Notes under the pieces: generated by a model
What the model saw: the letters and a program-made list of their open reading frames with translations, nothing else
Database searches by the model: none
Told to the model about the DNA's origin: nothing
Program-made: the position numbers and the translations under genes
In this document: in pieces, positions 31,998-40,565 of the stretch
Position numbering within the stretch: the stretch's first letter is position 1
How the letters are laid out: each line of letters opens with the position of its first letter
NCBI RefSeq assembly: GCF_003049665.1
Contig: NZ_PYWM01000019.1
Location: 1 to 64,000, forward strand
Origin: Lysinibacillus mangiferihumi
GTDB lineage: Bacteria; Bacillota; Bacilli; Bacillales_A; Planococcaceae
Length of the DNA stretch: 64,000 bases
Direction: 5' to 3'

Positions 31998-32717
31998 ATG
32001 AGTAAAGTATTTTTTTCATATATTGGATTATCAATTATTTATATAGTAATACAACTTTTTTTGGATATTTTTATTAACGAAGACCAGGGGAAATTAGTTA
32101 CACAAGTAGTAATATTAATATTTATAATACTGTTACTAGGACCATATTTAAAAGGGTTTAGAGATAGTTCGGATAATAGTGAATTTAAATTAGTGAAAGA
32201 ACAGAATAGTAAAAAGCGTCAGTTATATATTCGCTTAGGTGATGAATTTGATACGGATTTATTTATCTATGAAATAGTTGGAAATCAAAAAGAGGGAAAT
32301 AATGATTTAGCTGATCTTAAAATGTTTAAAGCGAAAGTAATAGAGAAAGTAGGACCGAATTTACACGATTACTATATTATTAGGCAAGCAATTGAAATAA
32401 AACTAAAATCGGGTTTCCTTTATTTTTTATCAGATATTAGTAAAAAAATTTTAATAAGCACTATTACAGTAATAATTTCAGGATTATTTATAACTAGTGC
32501 AATAAATATTATAAATAATAATGAAAGTAAATTAGGGCTTTTAACATTACTTATCCAATTCGCAAATTCAGGATTATTCACATTAATCATTATTCATATG
32601 ATTTTTTATAGTTTTAAAGGGATGAAAAATAGAGCTTTATTATTGAAATCCATAATTGAATTAATTATTAGTGAGAAAGAAAAGGAAAATAATAAGAGTT
32701 ACACTATAATTGTATAG
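31998..32717 (+). CDS. Membrane protein of the CHAT cassette (four TM helices)
   Basis: 239 aa from ATG 31998 (GGGTGGG upstream). TM pairs at about residues 5-25/33-52 and 150-172/185-207 enclose a 95-residue soluble domain (LYIRLGDEFDTDLFIYEIVG; ADLKMFKAKVIEKVG). Lies 132 bp after the previous gene and is closed by a strong terminator. Very A+T-rich like its two neighbours, unlike the phage genes on both sides, so the three were probably acquired together. Confidence 0.55.
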   Translation: MSKVFFSYIGLSIIYIVIQLFLDIFINEDQGKLVTQVVILIFIILLLGPYLKGFRDSSDNSEFKLVKEQNSKKRQLYIRLGDEFDTDLFIYEIVGNQKEGNNDLADLKMFKAKVIEKVGPNLHDYYIIRQAIEIKLKSGFLYFLSDISKKILISTITVIISGLFITSAINIINNNESKLGLLTLLIQFANSGLFTLIIIHMIFYSFKGMKNRALLLKSIIELIISEKEKENNKSYTIIV

Positions 32718-32732
32718 TTCTACCAGCTCACT

Positions 32733-32790
32733 GGAGGACAACAATGGATAGCAGCTACAACTGTTGCCATTTGTTGTCCTCCTTTTATTT
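32733..32790 (+). terminator. Strong terminator closing the CHAT cassette
   Basis: GGAGGACAACAATGG pairs with CCATTTGTTGTCCTCC, followed by TTTTATTTTTT. Confidence 0.9.
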
Positions 32791-32813
32791 TTTAACCAAA
32801 GGAGTGAATGATA

Positions 32814-33257
32814 GTGGATATTCTAAAAAATATTGATGGCAAGGCAACACAAAAAGCCATTGAAAAGGTTTTACGACAATATCGAACATATCAACTAACG
32901 ACACCGGAGGATTTGTTACCGACTATTACTGCGAATTATACGTTAAACATGCCATCTTACAGTGGAGGATTCCATTCAAAAGTTGAAGAAGCAGCAATTC
33001 GAAATGTAGAGCACTACCAGAAAGCGAAAGCCTTTTTTGAAAGATTTAATCGTGCATTTTATAAGCTTACGCAAAAAGAGCGACAGATTATTGTAATGGC
33101 TTGTTTAGAGGAAACACCTATGTTTAATTATCAAATTTCAAAAAAGCTTCATATTAGTGAGCGAACGTTTTATCGTATTAAGGCACAAGCATTGTATAAA
33201 TTGGCATTAGCATTGCACGTAGAAGTATATGAGGGGGATGAGGTGAGGAGCCAATGA
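32814..33257 (+). CDS. ArpU-family late-gene transcriptional regulator
   Basis: 147 aa from GTG 32814 (AAAGGAG at good spacing; ATG 32808 is closer). N-terminal KATQKAIEKVLRQYRTYQLT and C-terminal sigma-4-like HTH (LTQKERQIIVMACLEE; YQISKKLHISERTFYRIKAQ). ArpU/RinA proteins activate phage late (packaging and structural) operons. Overlaps the next gene by 4 bp. Confidence 0.85.
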   Translation: MDILKNIDGKATQKAIEKVLRQYRTYQLTTPEDLLPTITANYTLNMPSYSGGFHSKVEEAAIRNVEHYQKAKAFFERFNRAFYKLTQKERQIIVMACLEETPMFNYQISKKLHISERTFYRIKAQALYKLALALHVEVYEGDEVRSQ

Positions 33258-33823
33258 ATTTTGTCCAGCCAATACGTGATGTAGACAAGATTCGTGAAGT
33301 TCGTAAAACGTTGCAAGACAATCCACGTGATGAATTGCTTTTTTGTTTTGGTATTTATACTGGGCTAAGAATAAGCGATATTTTGCGTTTAAAGGTAGGA
33401 GATGTTCGTCATAAGCAAGTGTTGTTTATTAAAGAGTCAAAGGTTCAGAAAAAGAAGCAGAATAAGACAAAACGCATTCCAATTTTAAAAGAACTGCAAA
33501 AAGTGCTCTCTCCATATATTGAGGACAAAGAAGACCAGGAGTATTTATTCAAATCACGCCAAGGTAAAAATAAACCAATTACAAGAGTAAGGGCATATGC
33601 GATTTTACGTACAGCTGCTTTGGCTAATGGCTTGGACGAAATAGGGACACATACGTTACGTAAGACCTTTGGTTATCATGTGTATCAAGAAGAGAAAGAT
33701 GTCGCCTTGCTGCAAGATATTTTCAATCATTCAGCTCCTTATATTACATTGAAATATATTGGTGTAAATCAAGATGCCATCGATCAAGCATATCAAAAAT
33801 TAAATAAACGTTTGAAATTTTAA
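33254..33823 (+). CDS. XerD-like tyrosine recombinase (short, phage late-switch type)
   Basis: 189 aa, catalytic domain only. Arg in TGLRISDIL, HxxR in HTLRKTFGYH and nucleophile Tyr in ITLKYIG. The second His/Trp position reads FNHSAPYIT. Such short recombinases sit next to ArpU in many Bacillales prophages. It is coupled to ArpU. This is a second recombinase besides the integrase at 18396. Confidence 0.85.
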   Translation: MNFVQPIRDVDKIREVRKTLQDNPRDELLFCFGIYTGLRISDILRLKVGDVRHKQVLFIKESKVQKKKQNKTKRIPILKELQKVLSPYIEDKEDQEYLFKSRQGKNKPITRVRAYAILRTAALANGLDEIGTHTLRKTFGYHVYQEEKDVALLQDIFNHSAPYITLKYIGVNQDAIDQAYQKLNKRLKF

Positions 33824-33855
33824 AATAGCACTGATAAGTTGGTGCTATTTTTATT
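33822..33855 (+). terminator. Terminator after the second recombinase
   Basis: AAATAGCAC and GTGCTATTT arms then TTATTTT. The 33856-34170 stretch is non-coding and A+T-rich; it may hold the late promoter. Confidence 0.8.
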
Positions 33856-34170
33856 TTGCTTATTTTAGGAAATGGAGCAAGTTCTAAAATTGTTTAACAC
33901 TTTCACACACTAAAGACATTTACAAAATAAGGACATGTAAAGCTCGTAATCTTAATGGCGTGTAAAGTGTTGAGAAATCTAGCTTTTTAACACTTTATGC
34001 ACCTTAACAGAATATAAGATATGTTAATGTGAAAATTCATGGTTAATGACAATTATTAGAAATGGTAGTAAATGGGTGGCGTAATGTTGGCAGAATAGTG
34101 GCAGAGATTTTGTTTTTGAATGTGTTAATATATTAGTGTGTAACAAATGTAAGTTAATGGAATGAGTGAA

Positions 34171-34207
34171 CGATACTTCGATGCGATGTCGAGGTGTCGT
34201 TTTTTTA
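34171..34207 (+). terminator. Hairpin upstream of the packaging genes
   Basis: CGATACTTCGAT and (A)TGTCGAGGTGTCG arms followed by seven T. Confidence 0.75.
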
Positions 34208-34241
34208 TTAGGACATTGAAATGCAAAATCATTCCAAAAAC

Positions 34242-34300
34242 TGTTAGGTTCTTCTACCCAAGAACGCCAGCCTGCGGGTCTCCGAGGCCCGAAAAAGCGC
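34242..34300. other. Candidate cos site
   Basis: A G+C-rich island just before terS holds a GTTCTT/AAGAAC hairpin (34248-34265), then CGCCAGCCTGCGGGTCTCC and GAGGCCCG. The large terminase is of the lambda gpA type, which cuts at cos, and cos usually lies just upstream of the small subunit gene. The nick positions cannot be read from this sequence alone. Confidence 0.5.
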
Positions 34301-34362
34301 TAGATAAAGTGTGAAAAAAGGCGTTCCTTCCATCCTGTTAATTTTGTGAGGTGAGTGCATGA

Positions 34363-34932
34363 GTGACTGCGAAAACGAAATTGGATGATCGAACGATTGT
34401 CAATACGAAAACGATTGCCAAAATGTTTAATATGACAGAAAGAAATGTTCGTTATTTAGTTGAAGAAGGTGTGATTGCGCGTGTTGCTCATGGCCGCTAT
34501 GATCTGATCGATACCGTCAGTCGCTACATTACATTTTTGAAAATGTCCTTTGATGGCATTGATGAGAACAAGGTGATGGAATCCTTAGATTATGAGAAAT
34601 GGCTGCATGAGAAGGCGAAACGGGAGAAGGCTGAAATTGAGTTGGCGCATCTAAAACGAGAAATGCATAAGGCAGATGAGGTGGAGAAAATTCAAAATCA
34701 CATGGTCATGGCGTTTCGTTCGAAGATGTTGTCGCTCCCCTCGAAGTCAGCGTTACTTTTAGCAAGTAAGGATGACCCGAAAATGATAGAAGCATTACTA
34801 GAAAGAGATATTCATGAGGCATTAGCAGAGCTTGCTGAGTATGATGCAGCACAGTATTTTACAGAGGATAATGTTGAATTAGAATTGGAAGGTGATGAAG
34901 ATGGTCCAAAAACAGACAATGAGCCTGTTTAA
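34363..34932 (+). CDS. terS: Terminase small subunit (Nu1-type)
   Basis: 189 aa, GTG start; GTGAGGTGAG upstream. N-terminal HTH (NTKTIAKMFNMTERNVRYLV, EEGVIARVAHGRYDLIDTV). A helical charged region (LHEKAKREKAEIELAHLKRE) and a C-terminal oligomerization/TerL-binding part with a very acidic tail follow. Recognises cos DNA for packaging. Overlaps terL. Confidence 0.88.
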   Translation: MTAKTKLDDRTIVNTKTIAKMFNMTERNVRYLVEEGVIARVAHGRYDLIDTVSRYITFLKMSFDGIDENKVMESLDYEKWLHEKAKREKAEIELAHLKREMHKADEVEKIQNHMVMAFRSKMLSLPSKSALLLASKDDPKMIEALLERDIHEALAELAEYDAAQYFTEDNVELELEGDEDGPKTDNEPV

Positions 34933-36706
34933 AGAAATTGCTAGCTTAGTAGCACCTCCTCCAAAGCTTACGGTATCGCAATGGGCAGATAAGCATCGTG
35001 TGCTATCCAAGGAATCGTCAGCTGAGCATGGTCGATGGAATACGGAGCGTGCACCCTATCAAAGAGAAATTATGGATGCAGTCAATGATCCAGGGGTTGA
35101 CCAAATTGTTGTGATGTCTTCTGCCCAAGTTGGGAAATCCGAAATATTAAACAATATTATCGGTTACTATATCGATTATGATCCGTCTCCAATGCTTTTA
35201 ATGCAGCCAACGCTTGAAATGGCGGAGGCCTATTCAAAAGACCGCATAGCCGCCATGATACGTGATACACCTACATTAACAAAGAAAATTAATAGTCCAA
35301 AGGCGAAGGATGGAAATAATACGTTGCTACAAAAGAAGTTTCCTGGTGGTCATTTAACGCTTGTTGGTGCCAATTCACCTGCAAGTCTTTCTTCTCGTCC
35401 AGTTCGATTAATTCTTGCTGACGAGGTAGACCGGTTCCCAGCATCTGCAGGTGCAGAAGGAGATCCGTTAGCACTTGCGCAGAAGCGGACAAAGACTTTT
35501 TGGAACAGTAAATGGGTATCAGTATCGACACCTACTATAAAAGGTGCATCGAGAATTGAAGCTGAATATGAGGAAAGCACAATGGAACAATGGTGTGTAT
35601 CTTGTCCGAGTTGTGGGTTATTTCAACCTTACAGTTGGCCACAAATTCGTTTTCAGACGGTGACAATGGAATGTGTGCATTGTAAGGCACAACATAACGA
35701 AGTGGAGTGGAAGTCACGTCCTGGTAAATGGATTGCGCGAAATCCTGAAGCATCGAAGCGAGGTTTTCATCTGAATGCACTAGCATCACCTTGGGAGAAT
35801 TGGGCAAAGATTATTGCAGAATTTAAAGAAGCGAAGCGTAAAGGGCTAGAAACATTTAAAACGTGGGTCAATACAACGCTCGGGGAATCTTGGGAGGAAA
35901 AGACCAATGACCAAGACCATACGAAGCTTGTTTCAAGACGTGTTCGTTATGATTGTGAAGTGCCTAAGGATGTATTAGTACTGACAGCGGGTGTCGATGT
36001 GCAAGATGATCGTTTAGAAGTGGAGGTTGTTGGCTGGGGAGTGGATGAAATTTCCTGGGGAATAGCTTATAAAATCTTTTACGGAGATCCAGCGCAGCAA
36101 GCTGTATGGAATCAAGTTGATGCATTTTTATTAAAGGATTATATACGGAACGACGGTGTAAAGCTTTGTGTTGCTGCCACTTGTGTGGATTCAGGTGGGC
36201 ATTATACAAGTGAGGTTTATGATTTTTGTAAAGACAGGGAGCATCGCCGAGTATTTGCGATTAAAGGAAAGGGCGGTAATGGCGTCCCGTATATTAATAA
36301 ACCGTCAAAAGTAGGGAGACAACAAGTACATTTGTTTACGCTTGGCGTCAATGAAGGGAAGGATTTAATTTATTCCCGATTGAAAAATAAATACGAAGAT
36401 AAGCCTGGTTATTGCCATTTTCCGTTAGAAGCGGATAAAGGGTATGACGAGGCTTTTTTTATTGGCTTAACGGCAGAAAGAAAAGTGACACGCTTTTTCA
36501 AAGGTGTTCCGCGGATTGAATGGGTGAAACGTTCTTCTAATATACGCAATGAACCGCTTGATATACGAAATTATGCAACAGCTGCTTTACGTATTTTAAA
36601 TCCGGATTTGAACTATCTTGCAGAACATAATTTAACGAGCAACATTTATACGCAAACAACGAGGCGGAAAAAACGTAAGCGGAGAGTGATTTCTAAAGGA
36701 GTGTAG
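34901..36706 (+). CDS. terL: Terminase large subunit (GpA family)
   Basis: About 601 aa from ATG 34901 (GGAAGGTG upstream). ATPase domain: Walker A SSAQVGKSE and Walker B LILADEVDRFP. A zinc-finger-like insert (CPSCG...CVHC) follows. The nuclease domain includes GVDVQDDRLEVEVVGWG and the Asp/Glu residues typical of GpA. Length is normal for the family. It looks intact although the phage lacks capsid genes. Confidence 0.93.
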   Translation: MVQKQTMSLFKEIASLVAPPPKLTVSQWADKHRVLSKESSAEHGRWNTERAPYQREIMDAVNDPGVDQIVVMSSAQVGKSEILNNIIGYYIDYDPSPMLLMQPTLEMAEAYSKDRIAAMIRDTPTLTKKINSPKAKDGNNTLLQKKFPGGHLTLVGANSPASLSSRPVRLILADEVDRFPASAGAEGDPLALAQKRTKTFWNSKWVSVSTPTIKGASRIEAEYEESTMEQWCVSCPSCGLFQPYSWPQIRFQTVTMECVHCKAQHNEVEWKSRPGKWIARNPEASKRGFHLNALASPWENWAKIIAEFKEAKRKGLETFKTWVNTTLGESWEEKTNDQDHTKLVSRRVRYDCEVPKDVLVLTAGVDVQDDRLEVEVVGWGVDEISWGIAYKIFYGDPAQQAVWNQVDAFLLKDYIRNDGVKLCVAATCVDSGGHYTSEVYDFCKDREHRRVFAIKGKGGNGVPYINKPSKVGRQQVHLFTLGVNEGKDLIYSRLKNKYEDKPGYCHFPLEADKGYDEAFFIGLTAERKVTRFFKGVPRIEWVKRSSNIRNEPLDIRNYATAALRILNPDLNYLAEHNLTSNIYTQTTRRKKRKRRVISKGV

Positions 36707-36709
36707 AAG

Positions 36710-36943
36710 ATGGCATTTACGGTTGATGAATGTAGAGAAAGGTTAGCTATTTGGTTGGAAGCGGAGGAGAAAATCGCCATTAATCAGAGTTATTCGTTAG
36801 AAAATAGACGTTTTGACCGTGCAAATTTGGCGCAAGTAAGGGATCAAATAAAGTTTTGGAGAAGCGAGTTAGCACTAGCTGAAATGCGAGAGCTTGGTCG
36901 AAGCCGTAGACGAGTGATACGTGTTGTGCCGCGTGATTTGTAG
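36710..36943 (+). CDS. Phage head-completion-type protein (DUF6148/gpW-like)
   Basis: 77 aa, three bases after terL. Pattern YSLENRRFDRANLAQVRDQI then KFWRSELALAEM is that of small proteins between TerL and portal in lambda-like prophages. Probably joins or completes heads. Confidence 0.75.
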   Translation: MAFTVDECRERLAIWLEAEEKIAINQSYSLENRRFDRANLAQVRDQIKFWRSELALAEMRELGRSRRRVIRVVPRDL

Positions 36944-36955
36944 GGGGTGTGACAA

Positions 36956-37216
36956 GTGAACTTATTGGATAAAGCGATCGAGGTTGTTTCGCCTGAAAGA
37001 GCATTGAAGCGTGCAGGTGCTCGCAAGCGACTACAAATTATAAATTCAGGTTATGCCAATAGTGGCGCCAATAAGCGTAAAAAATCGATGATTGGTTGGA
37101 TTTTTAAAGGTGGTTCCACGAAAGAAGATATCGACGACAATCAAGATACGTTGCGTCAACGATCCCGTGACCTGTATATGAACACACCACTTGCTGAAAC
37201 AACAAAGCATGATTAA
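36956..37216 (+). pseudogene. Phage portal protein, truncated after the N-terminus
   Basis: The 86 residues (NLLDKAIEVVSPERALKRAG; STKEDIDDNQDTLRQRSRDLY) match the start of lambda-type portal proteins, which are normally about 480-530 aa. After LYMNTPLAE the frame enters unrelated sequence and stops. This is the left border of a deletion that removed the structural and lysis genes. Confidence 0.8.
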
Positions 37217-37337
37217 AGTGACACAAAAAGTAGTACTGGTTACTGTCACATTAGTTATAAAGATTATGAGGTGAAGGATTTGCCAAAAGAAATAGCTAAT
37301 TGAGATACACAGCTTGAGGGCTTGCTTATAACTGTAT

Positions 37338-37386
37338 AAAAAAAGCAACAATACTTTGTGTTTAACACGAAGATTGTTGCTTTTTT
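37338..37386. terminator. Bidirectional terminator at the deletion border
   Basis: AAAAAGCAACAAT and ATTGTTGCTTTTT arms; T tracts on both strands. Separates the late phage genes from the leftward sigma-factor genes. Confidence 0.85.
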
Positions 37387-37462
37387 ACATGTTCCTTATC
37401 TTTCTGTCGCTTTACCATAGATTGTTTAGTTTAATTATACCTAAAATTAAATACAAGGATTT

Positions 37463-37669
37463 CTATTTTCTAGTGTCAGAATTACAAATCTCAATACCGT
37501 AAGTTTGTTCTAAAGATTTTTTAATTTCCTTAAGTTCTTTAGTATATTCTACACAAATATTTTGGTAAAGATTTTTTTCTGTCTCATCACAAAAATCAAG
37601 ATGTTTTGACATTTTTAAAAGATCAATTTTTATTTGATTATACTTTCTCAATTTATCTTCAAATGGCAT
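37463..37669 (-). CDS. Small charged protein downstream of the split sigma factor
   Basis: 68 aa from ATG 37669 with GAGGTG upstream. Helical and charged (MPFEDKLRKYNQIKIDLLKM; YTKELKEIKKSLEQTYGIEI). No family is recognised. It lies 147 bp after the RsoA-like gene on the same strand and may be a regulator or the third member of the cluster. Confidence 0.55.
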   Translation of the reverse strand: MPFEDKLRKYNQIKIDLLKMSKHLDFCDETEKNLYQNICVEYTKELKEIKKSLEQTYGIEICNSDTRK

Positions 37670-37815
37670 TGTATCACCTCGTTTGAGAATATTAAAGGTG
37701 GCAAATGTGATTGAATCGAGGATAAAGGTTTTAATAGTCCTTTGCATTAAGCGCTTAACTATGTCACTTTTAAATTGTATAATTGTTTTAGAAGTTATAA
37801 TGAGTAAGTGAGATT

Positions 37816-38028
37816 TTAGTGCATTTTATCAATAATGCTCCAAAAACTAGGTGCTTCTTCTCGAAAATTAGTATTTCTTATTTTTTCGAATATTTTTATA
37901 TGCAATTCTTGCTTTAAATCTTCCCTTTCATTTAATGATGTTTGATATAGTGCTTTTCTTATAGAGCCTTCGAACTTTTTTAGATAATCCTCAAAACATT
38001 CATAGCAACCATGGTTATCTTTATCCAT
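37816..38028 (-). CDS. RsoA-like co-sigma protein
   Basis: 70 aa. The central part (FEGSIRKALYQTSLNEREDL, KQELHIKIFEKIRN) and the end (PSFWSIID) resemble sigma region 2 and closely match my recollection of B. subtilis RsoA (YvrHa). RsoA supplies the -10-binding half of a two-subunit sigma factor with SigO. Its start overlaps the stop of the SigO-like gene by 8 bp. Confidence 0.7.
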   Translation of the reverse strand: MDKDNHGCYECFEDYLKKFEGSIRKALYQTSLNEREDLKQELHIKIFEKIRNTNFREEAPSFWSIIDKMH

Positions 38029-38605
38029 TTTCTTCGCCTTCTTTCAGTAAATTAATCTGCAATTTTAATTTTCTTAGAGCATTTTTGTGAATATTCGAGA
38101 TATTTTGAGGTGTGGAATTAACTAGTTCAGCAATTTCTTTGTTGGTTAGTCTCTTTACATAGATTAAATCTAATATTTTGTATTGATAATCAGTTAAAGA
38201 GTTTAAAGCTCTAATAGTTGTTTCATCAGTTAATTCATCTCTTAATGTTTTGTATTTAGTTGTAAATTGCATTGAACTTTTGATGTATTCATCATTAATT
38301 CTAGGCATATCTAAAGTTAAAATATATCTATCGTTTATTTTTTTTACTTTTTTATCAAAATCAATAGCATAATATTTAATTAAGCTAAAAATATATGCAT
38401 TCATTCTTACTTCTTCGTAATACAATTTAAACTTATCCTCAACTTTATCTTTATTTTCTATTGTAGGATACAAAATAGCTTTCTTATACAGTTCATAATG
38501 ATGTTTATCTTTTAGAAATCCTGCTATCAGTGGGTTTTTTTTTAAGGCATTTTCATTAATTGCATATTGAAAGTTAGAGTTACATAGAATATTTTTACTT
38601 TTCAT
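38021..38605 (-). CDS. SigO-like sigma factor subunit
   Basis: 194 aa from ATG 38605, which has AAAGGGGG at normal spacing (an in-frame ATG at 38638 has none). The C-terminus is sigma region 4: LTDYQYKILDLIYVKRLTNK then EIAELVNSTPQNISNIHKNA. No typical region 2 is seen; the N-terminal half is unlike ECF or phage sigma factors. Together with the coupled RsoA-like gene this fits the SigO-RsoA two-subunit sigma factor of B. subtilis. Targets may include the divergent peptidase/yvrJ genes. Confidence 0.7.
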   Translation of the reverse strand: MKSKNILCNSNFQYAINENALKKNPLIAGFLKDKHHYELYKKAILYPTIENKDKVEDKFKLYYEEVRMNAYIFSLIKYYAIDFDKKVKKINDRYILTLDMPRINDEYIKSSMQFTTKYKTLRDELTDETTIRALNSLTDYQYKILDLIYVKRLTNKEIAELVNSTPQNISNIHKNALRKLKLQINLLKEGEENG

Positions 38606-38898
38606 AGTATCCCCCTTTTGAATTCTTCCTATTTTCATAAGTGTAATATATAACTTAATTATAAATAGCTTATAAGAATATTTGTTCTATTTTTTATTTT
38701 ATCGATTTATTTTTTTATTGTTTATTTAATATTAAAAAATCATTAATAGTCAAATAATCTAATAAAAAATAGGAGGTCTTAGAATTAAATTTAAGTATAT
38801 TCCAAAACATTTCCTCTAACTATTAAAATTGAATTTGTTGGCATTCTTATTTAAAAACATCTCTTATTTCACACTTAAATTACAAAGGAGATGATTAA

Positions 38899-39825
38899 AT
38901 GATAAACAATGAGATTATTGTAAATCCAGGGAAAATAGTTAAGTTATTCAAAACCTTAAGTACTGTACCTGACAATCTAGATAAAATAAGAGCTAGAGAA
39001 ATTTGGGATGAGACAGATCAGGGCTCAGGTATTATAGTTGCTGTTTTAGACAGTGGAATTCAAACAAATCATCCAAGCTTAAAGCGTAATATTATTGGAG
39101 GTTTTAATTTCACAGAAGATGACGAAGGAAAAACGGAAATTTATAATGATTATATAGGGCATGGTACTCATGTTTCGGGTATTATCGCAGCATTAGATAA
39201 TAATAAAGGTGTAGTTGGTGTTGCACCTAAGAGTAATTTACTTGTATTAAAAGTAATTGATAAACATGGTAAAGGAAGCTTTAGGAGTTTAATTAATGCA
39301 ATTAATTATGCTATGGAATGGGTTGGCCCTTATGGAGAAAAAGTAAGTGTAATAAATATGTCATTAGGAGCTACGAAATCTATTGAAGAGTTGCGAAAAG
39401 TTATTAAAATGGCACATTCCAAAGGGATAGTATTAATCGCGGCAGCTGGAAATGAGGGAGATGGAGATAAAGAAACAAATGAGATATCCTATCCGGGTTT
39501 CTACAAGGAAGTCATTCAAGTTGGCTCAATTTCAGAAGCACTGACGCCTTCGGAATTTTCTAATTCAAATGATAATCTTGATTTTGTAGGCCCAGGAGAA
39601 AATATCCTCTCAACCCATATAAATAACGATTTCGTTGAATTAACAGGGACATCTATGGCAGCACCATTTGTCGCGGGTTCTGCTGCGTTAATATTAAAGC
39701 TAAAAAACTCCAATGAACCCCGCTTAAATCCTATTTATGTATATGACTATTTATTAAAGCATGCGCTTCCTTTGAAAGAATTCTCAATAAATCAAGTTGG
39801 AAACGGATTTATTCAATTAAAGTAG
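38899..39825 (+). CDS. Intracellular-type subtilisin (S8 peptidase)
   Basis: 308 aa, RBS AAAGGAGATG. The catalytic triad is Asp51 (VLDSG), His88 (GHGTHVSG) and Ser252 (GTSMAAPFVAGS), with the oxyanion Asn in AAGNEG. There is no signal peptide and only a short N-terminal extension, so it is of the intracellular serine protease type or is matured in the cell. It is divergent from the SigO-like operon across a 293-bp, A+T-rich gap that shows no other gene. It may process a partner such as the bacteriocin encoded 1.5 kb downstream. Confidence 0.88.
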   Translation: MINNEIIVNPGKIVKLFKTLSTVPDNLDKIRAREIWDETDQGSGIIVAVLDSGIQTNHPSLKRNIIGGFNFTEDDEGKTEIYNDYIGHGTHVSGIIAALDNNKGVVGVAPKSNLLVLKVIDKHGKGSFRSLINAINYAMEWVGPYGEKVSVINMSLGATKSIEELRKVIKMAHSKGIVLIAAAGNEGDGDKETNEISYPGFYKEVIQVGSISEALTPSEFSNSNDNLDFVGPGENILSTHINNDFVELTGTSMAAPFVAGSAALILKLKNSNEPRLNPIYVYDYLLKHALPLKEFSINQVGNGFIQLK

Positions 39826-39981
39826 TAACTGTAAATTAAGAGATTAATATAGATAAGAAATATTATTACTTATTACTACTCTATAATGATATAAAAAATT
39901 TAGAATAGAAGTTGAATCTTTATAATTAATTAAATCATTCATTCTTTTTATAAAGTTAAAAATTAAAAGGAGAAACATCAA

Positions 39982-40146
39982 ATGATAACAACAGGAGATA
40001 TTCCAATGTGGATTCACTTAACTGGAAATTTTGGTTTTCCAATTGTTATTACAGTTTACTTATTTGTAAGATTTGAAAAGAAAATTGAAAAATTAGAAAT
40101 AGTAATCTTGCAATTATCTGAAGTTATTAAAAATTGGAATAAGTGA
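39982..40146 (+). CDS. yvrJ: YvrJ-family small membrane protein
   Basis: 54 aa, RBS AAAGGAG nine bases upstream. WIHLTGNFGFPIVITVYLFV, then RFEKKIEKLEIVILQLSEVI: one TM helix preceded by a GFP motif and followed by a charged coiled tail, the YvrJ pattern. In B. subtilis yvrJ neighbours the sigO-rsoA locus, which supports the reading of 37816-38605 as SigO/RsoA. Confidence 0.7.
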   Translation: MITTGDIPMWIHLTGNFGFPIVITVYLFVRFEKKIEKLEIVILQLSEVIKNWNK

Positions 40147-40338
40147 CTGCCGAAACAATAATTTACGGTTACTTTTAAAAATTTTTATAAATTTAATGAT
40201 AAACAAGAGCTGTTAGATTATTAAAAAAGTGAAAGGAATTACTTTGACTGTATTAGAAAGAAATAAGTTTAAAATTAGAAAGCATAGTGTGGTTTTCAAC
40301 CTGAAAAAATTCTTCAATTATAAAATACTCATATTTAG

Positions 40339-40373
40339 AAATCACCTTTTATCCAATCAGGTGATTTTTTTTT
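40339..40373 (+). terminator. Terminator upstream of the bacteriocin operon
   Basis: AATCACCT and AGGTGATT arms then nine T. The 40147-40338 stretch has only a doubtful 43-codon frame from TTG 40244 that runs into this hairpin. Confidence 0.85.
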
Positions 40374-40488
40374 GAAAAACAGCAGACATTAACATAAATC
40401 AATTGCTAGGACGATTTGTCTTTGAGTTGTATTGATATGAAGAGGGAGATGATATTAATCGGTTAATACTATATTTTGTGATTTTTTA

Positions 40489-40550
40489 TTTACTGAATAT
40501 TTTGTATATGATATTATACATTTAATAAGATGTGTATAGTATCATATACA
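40489..40550 (+). promoter_or_regulatory. Promoter with two inverted operators, bacteriocin operon
   Basis: TTTACT (40489-40494), 17-bp spacer, TATTAT (40512-40517). The operator TGTATATGATATTATACA (40503-40520) overlaps the -10. Its inverted near-copy TGTATAGTATCATATACA (40533-40550) ends at the RBS. The two sites differ at one base when aligned in the same orientation, so the HTH protein encoded next probably represses its own operon. Confidence 0.7.
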
Positions 40551-40565
40551 AGGTGGTGTCGAAAT

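Noticed and set aside
31305-32717. Gasdermin-like effector next to the CHAT protease
   Set aside because: Both downstream proteins are multi-helix membrane proteins, without the beta-rich pore domain of gasdermins.
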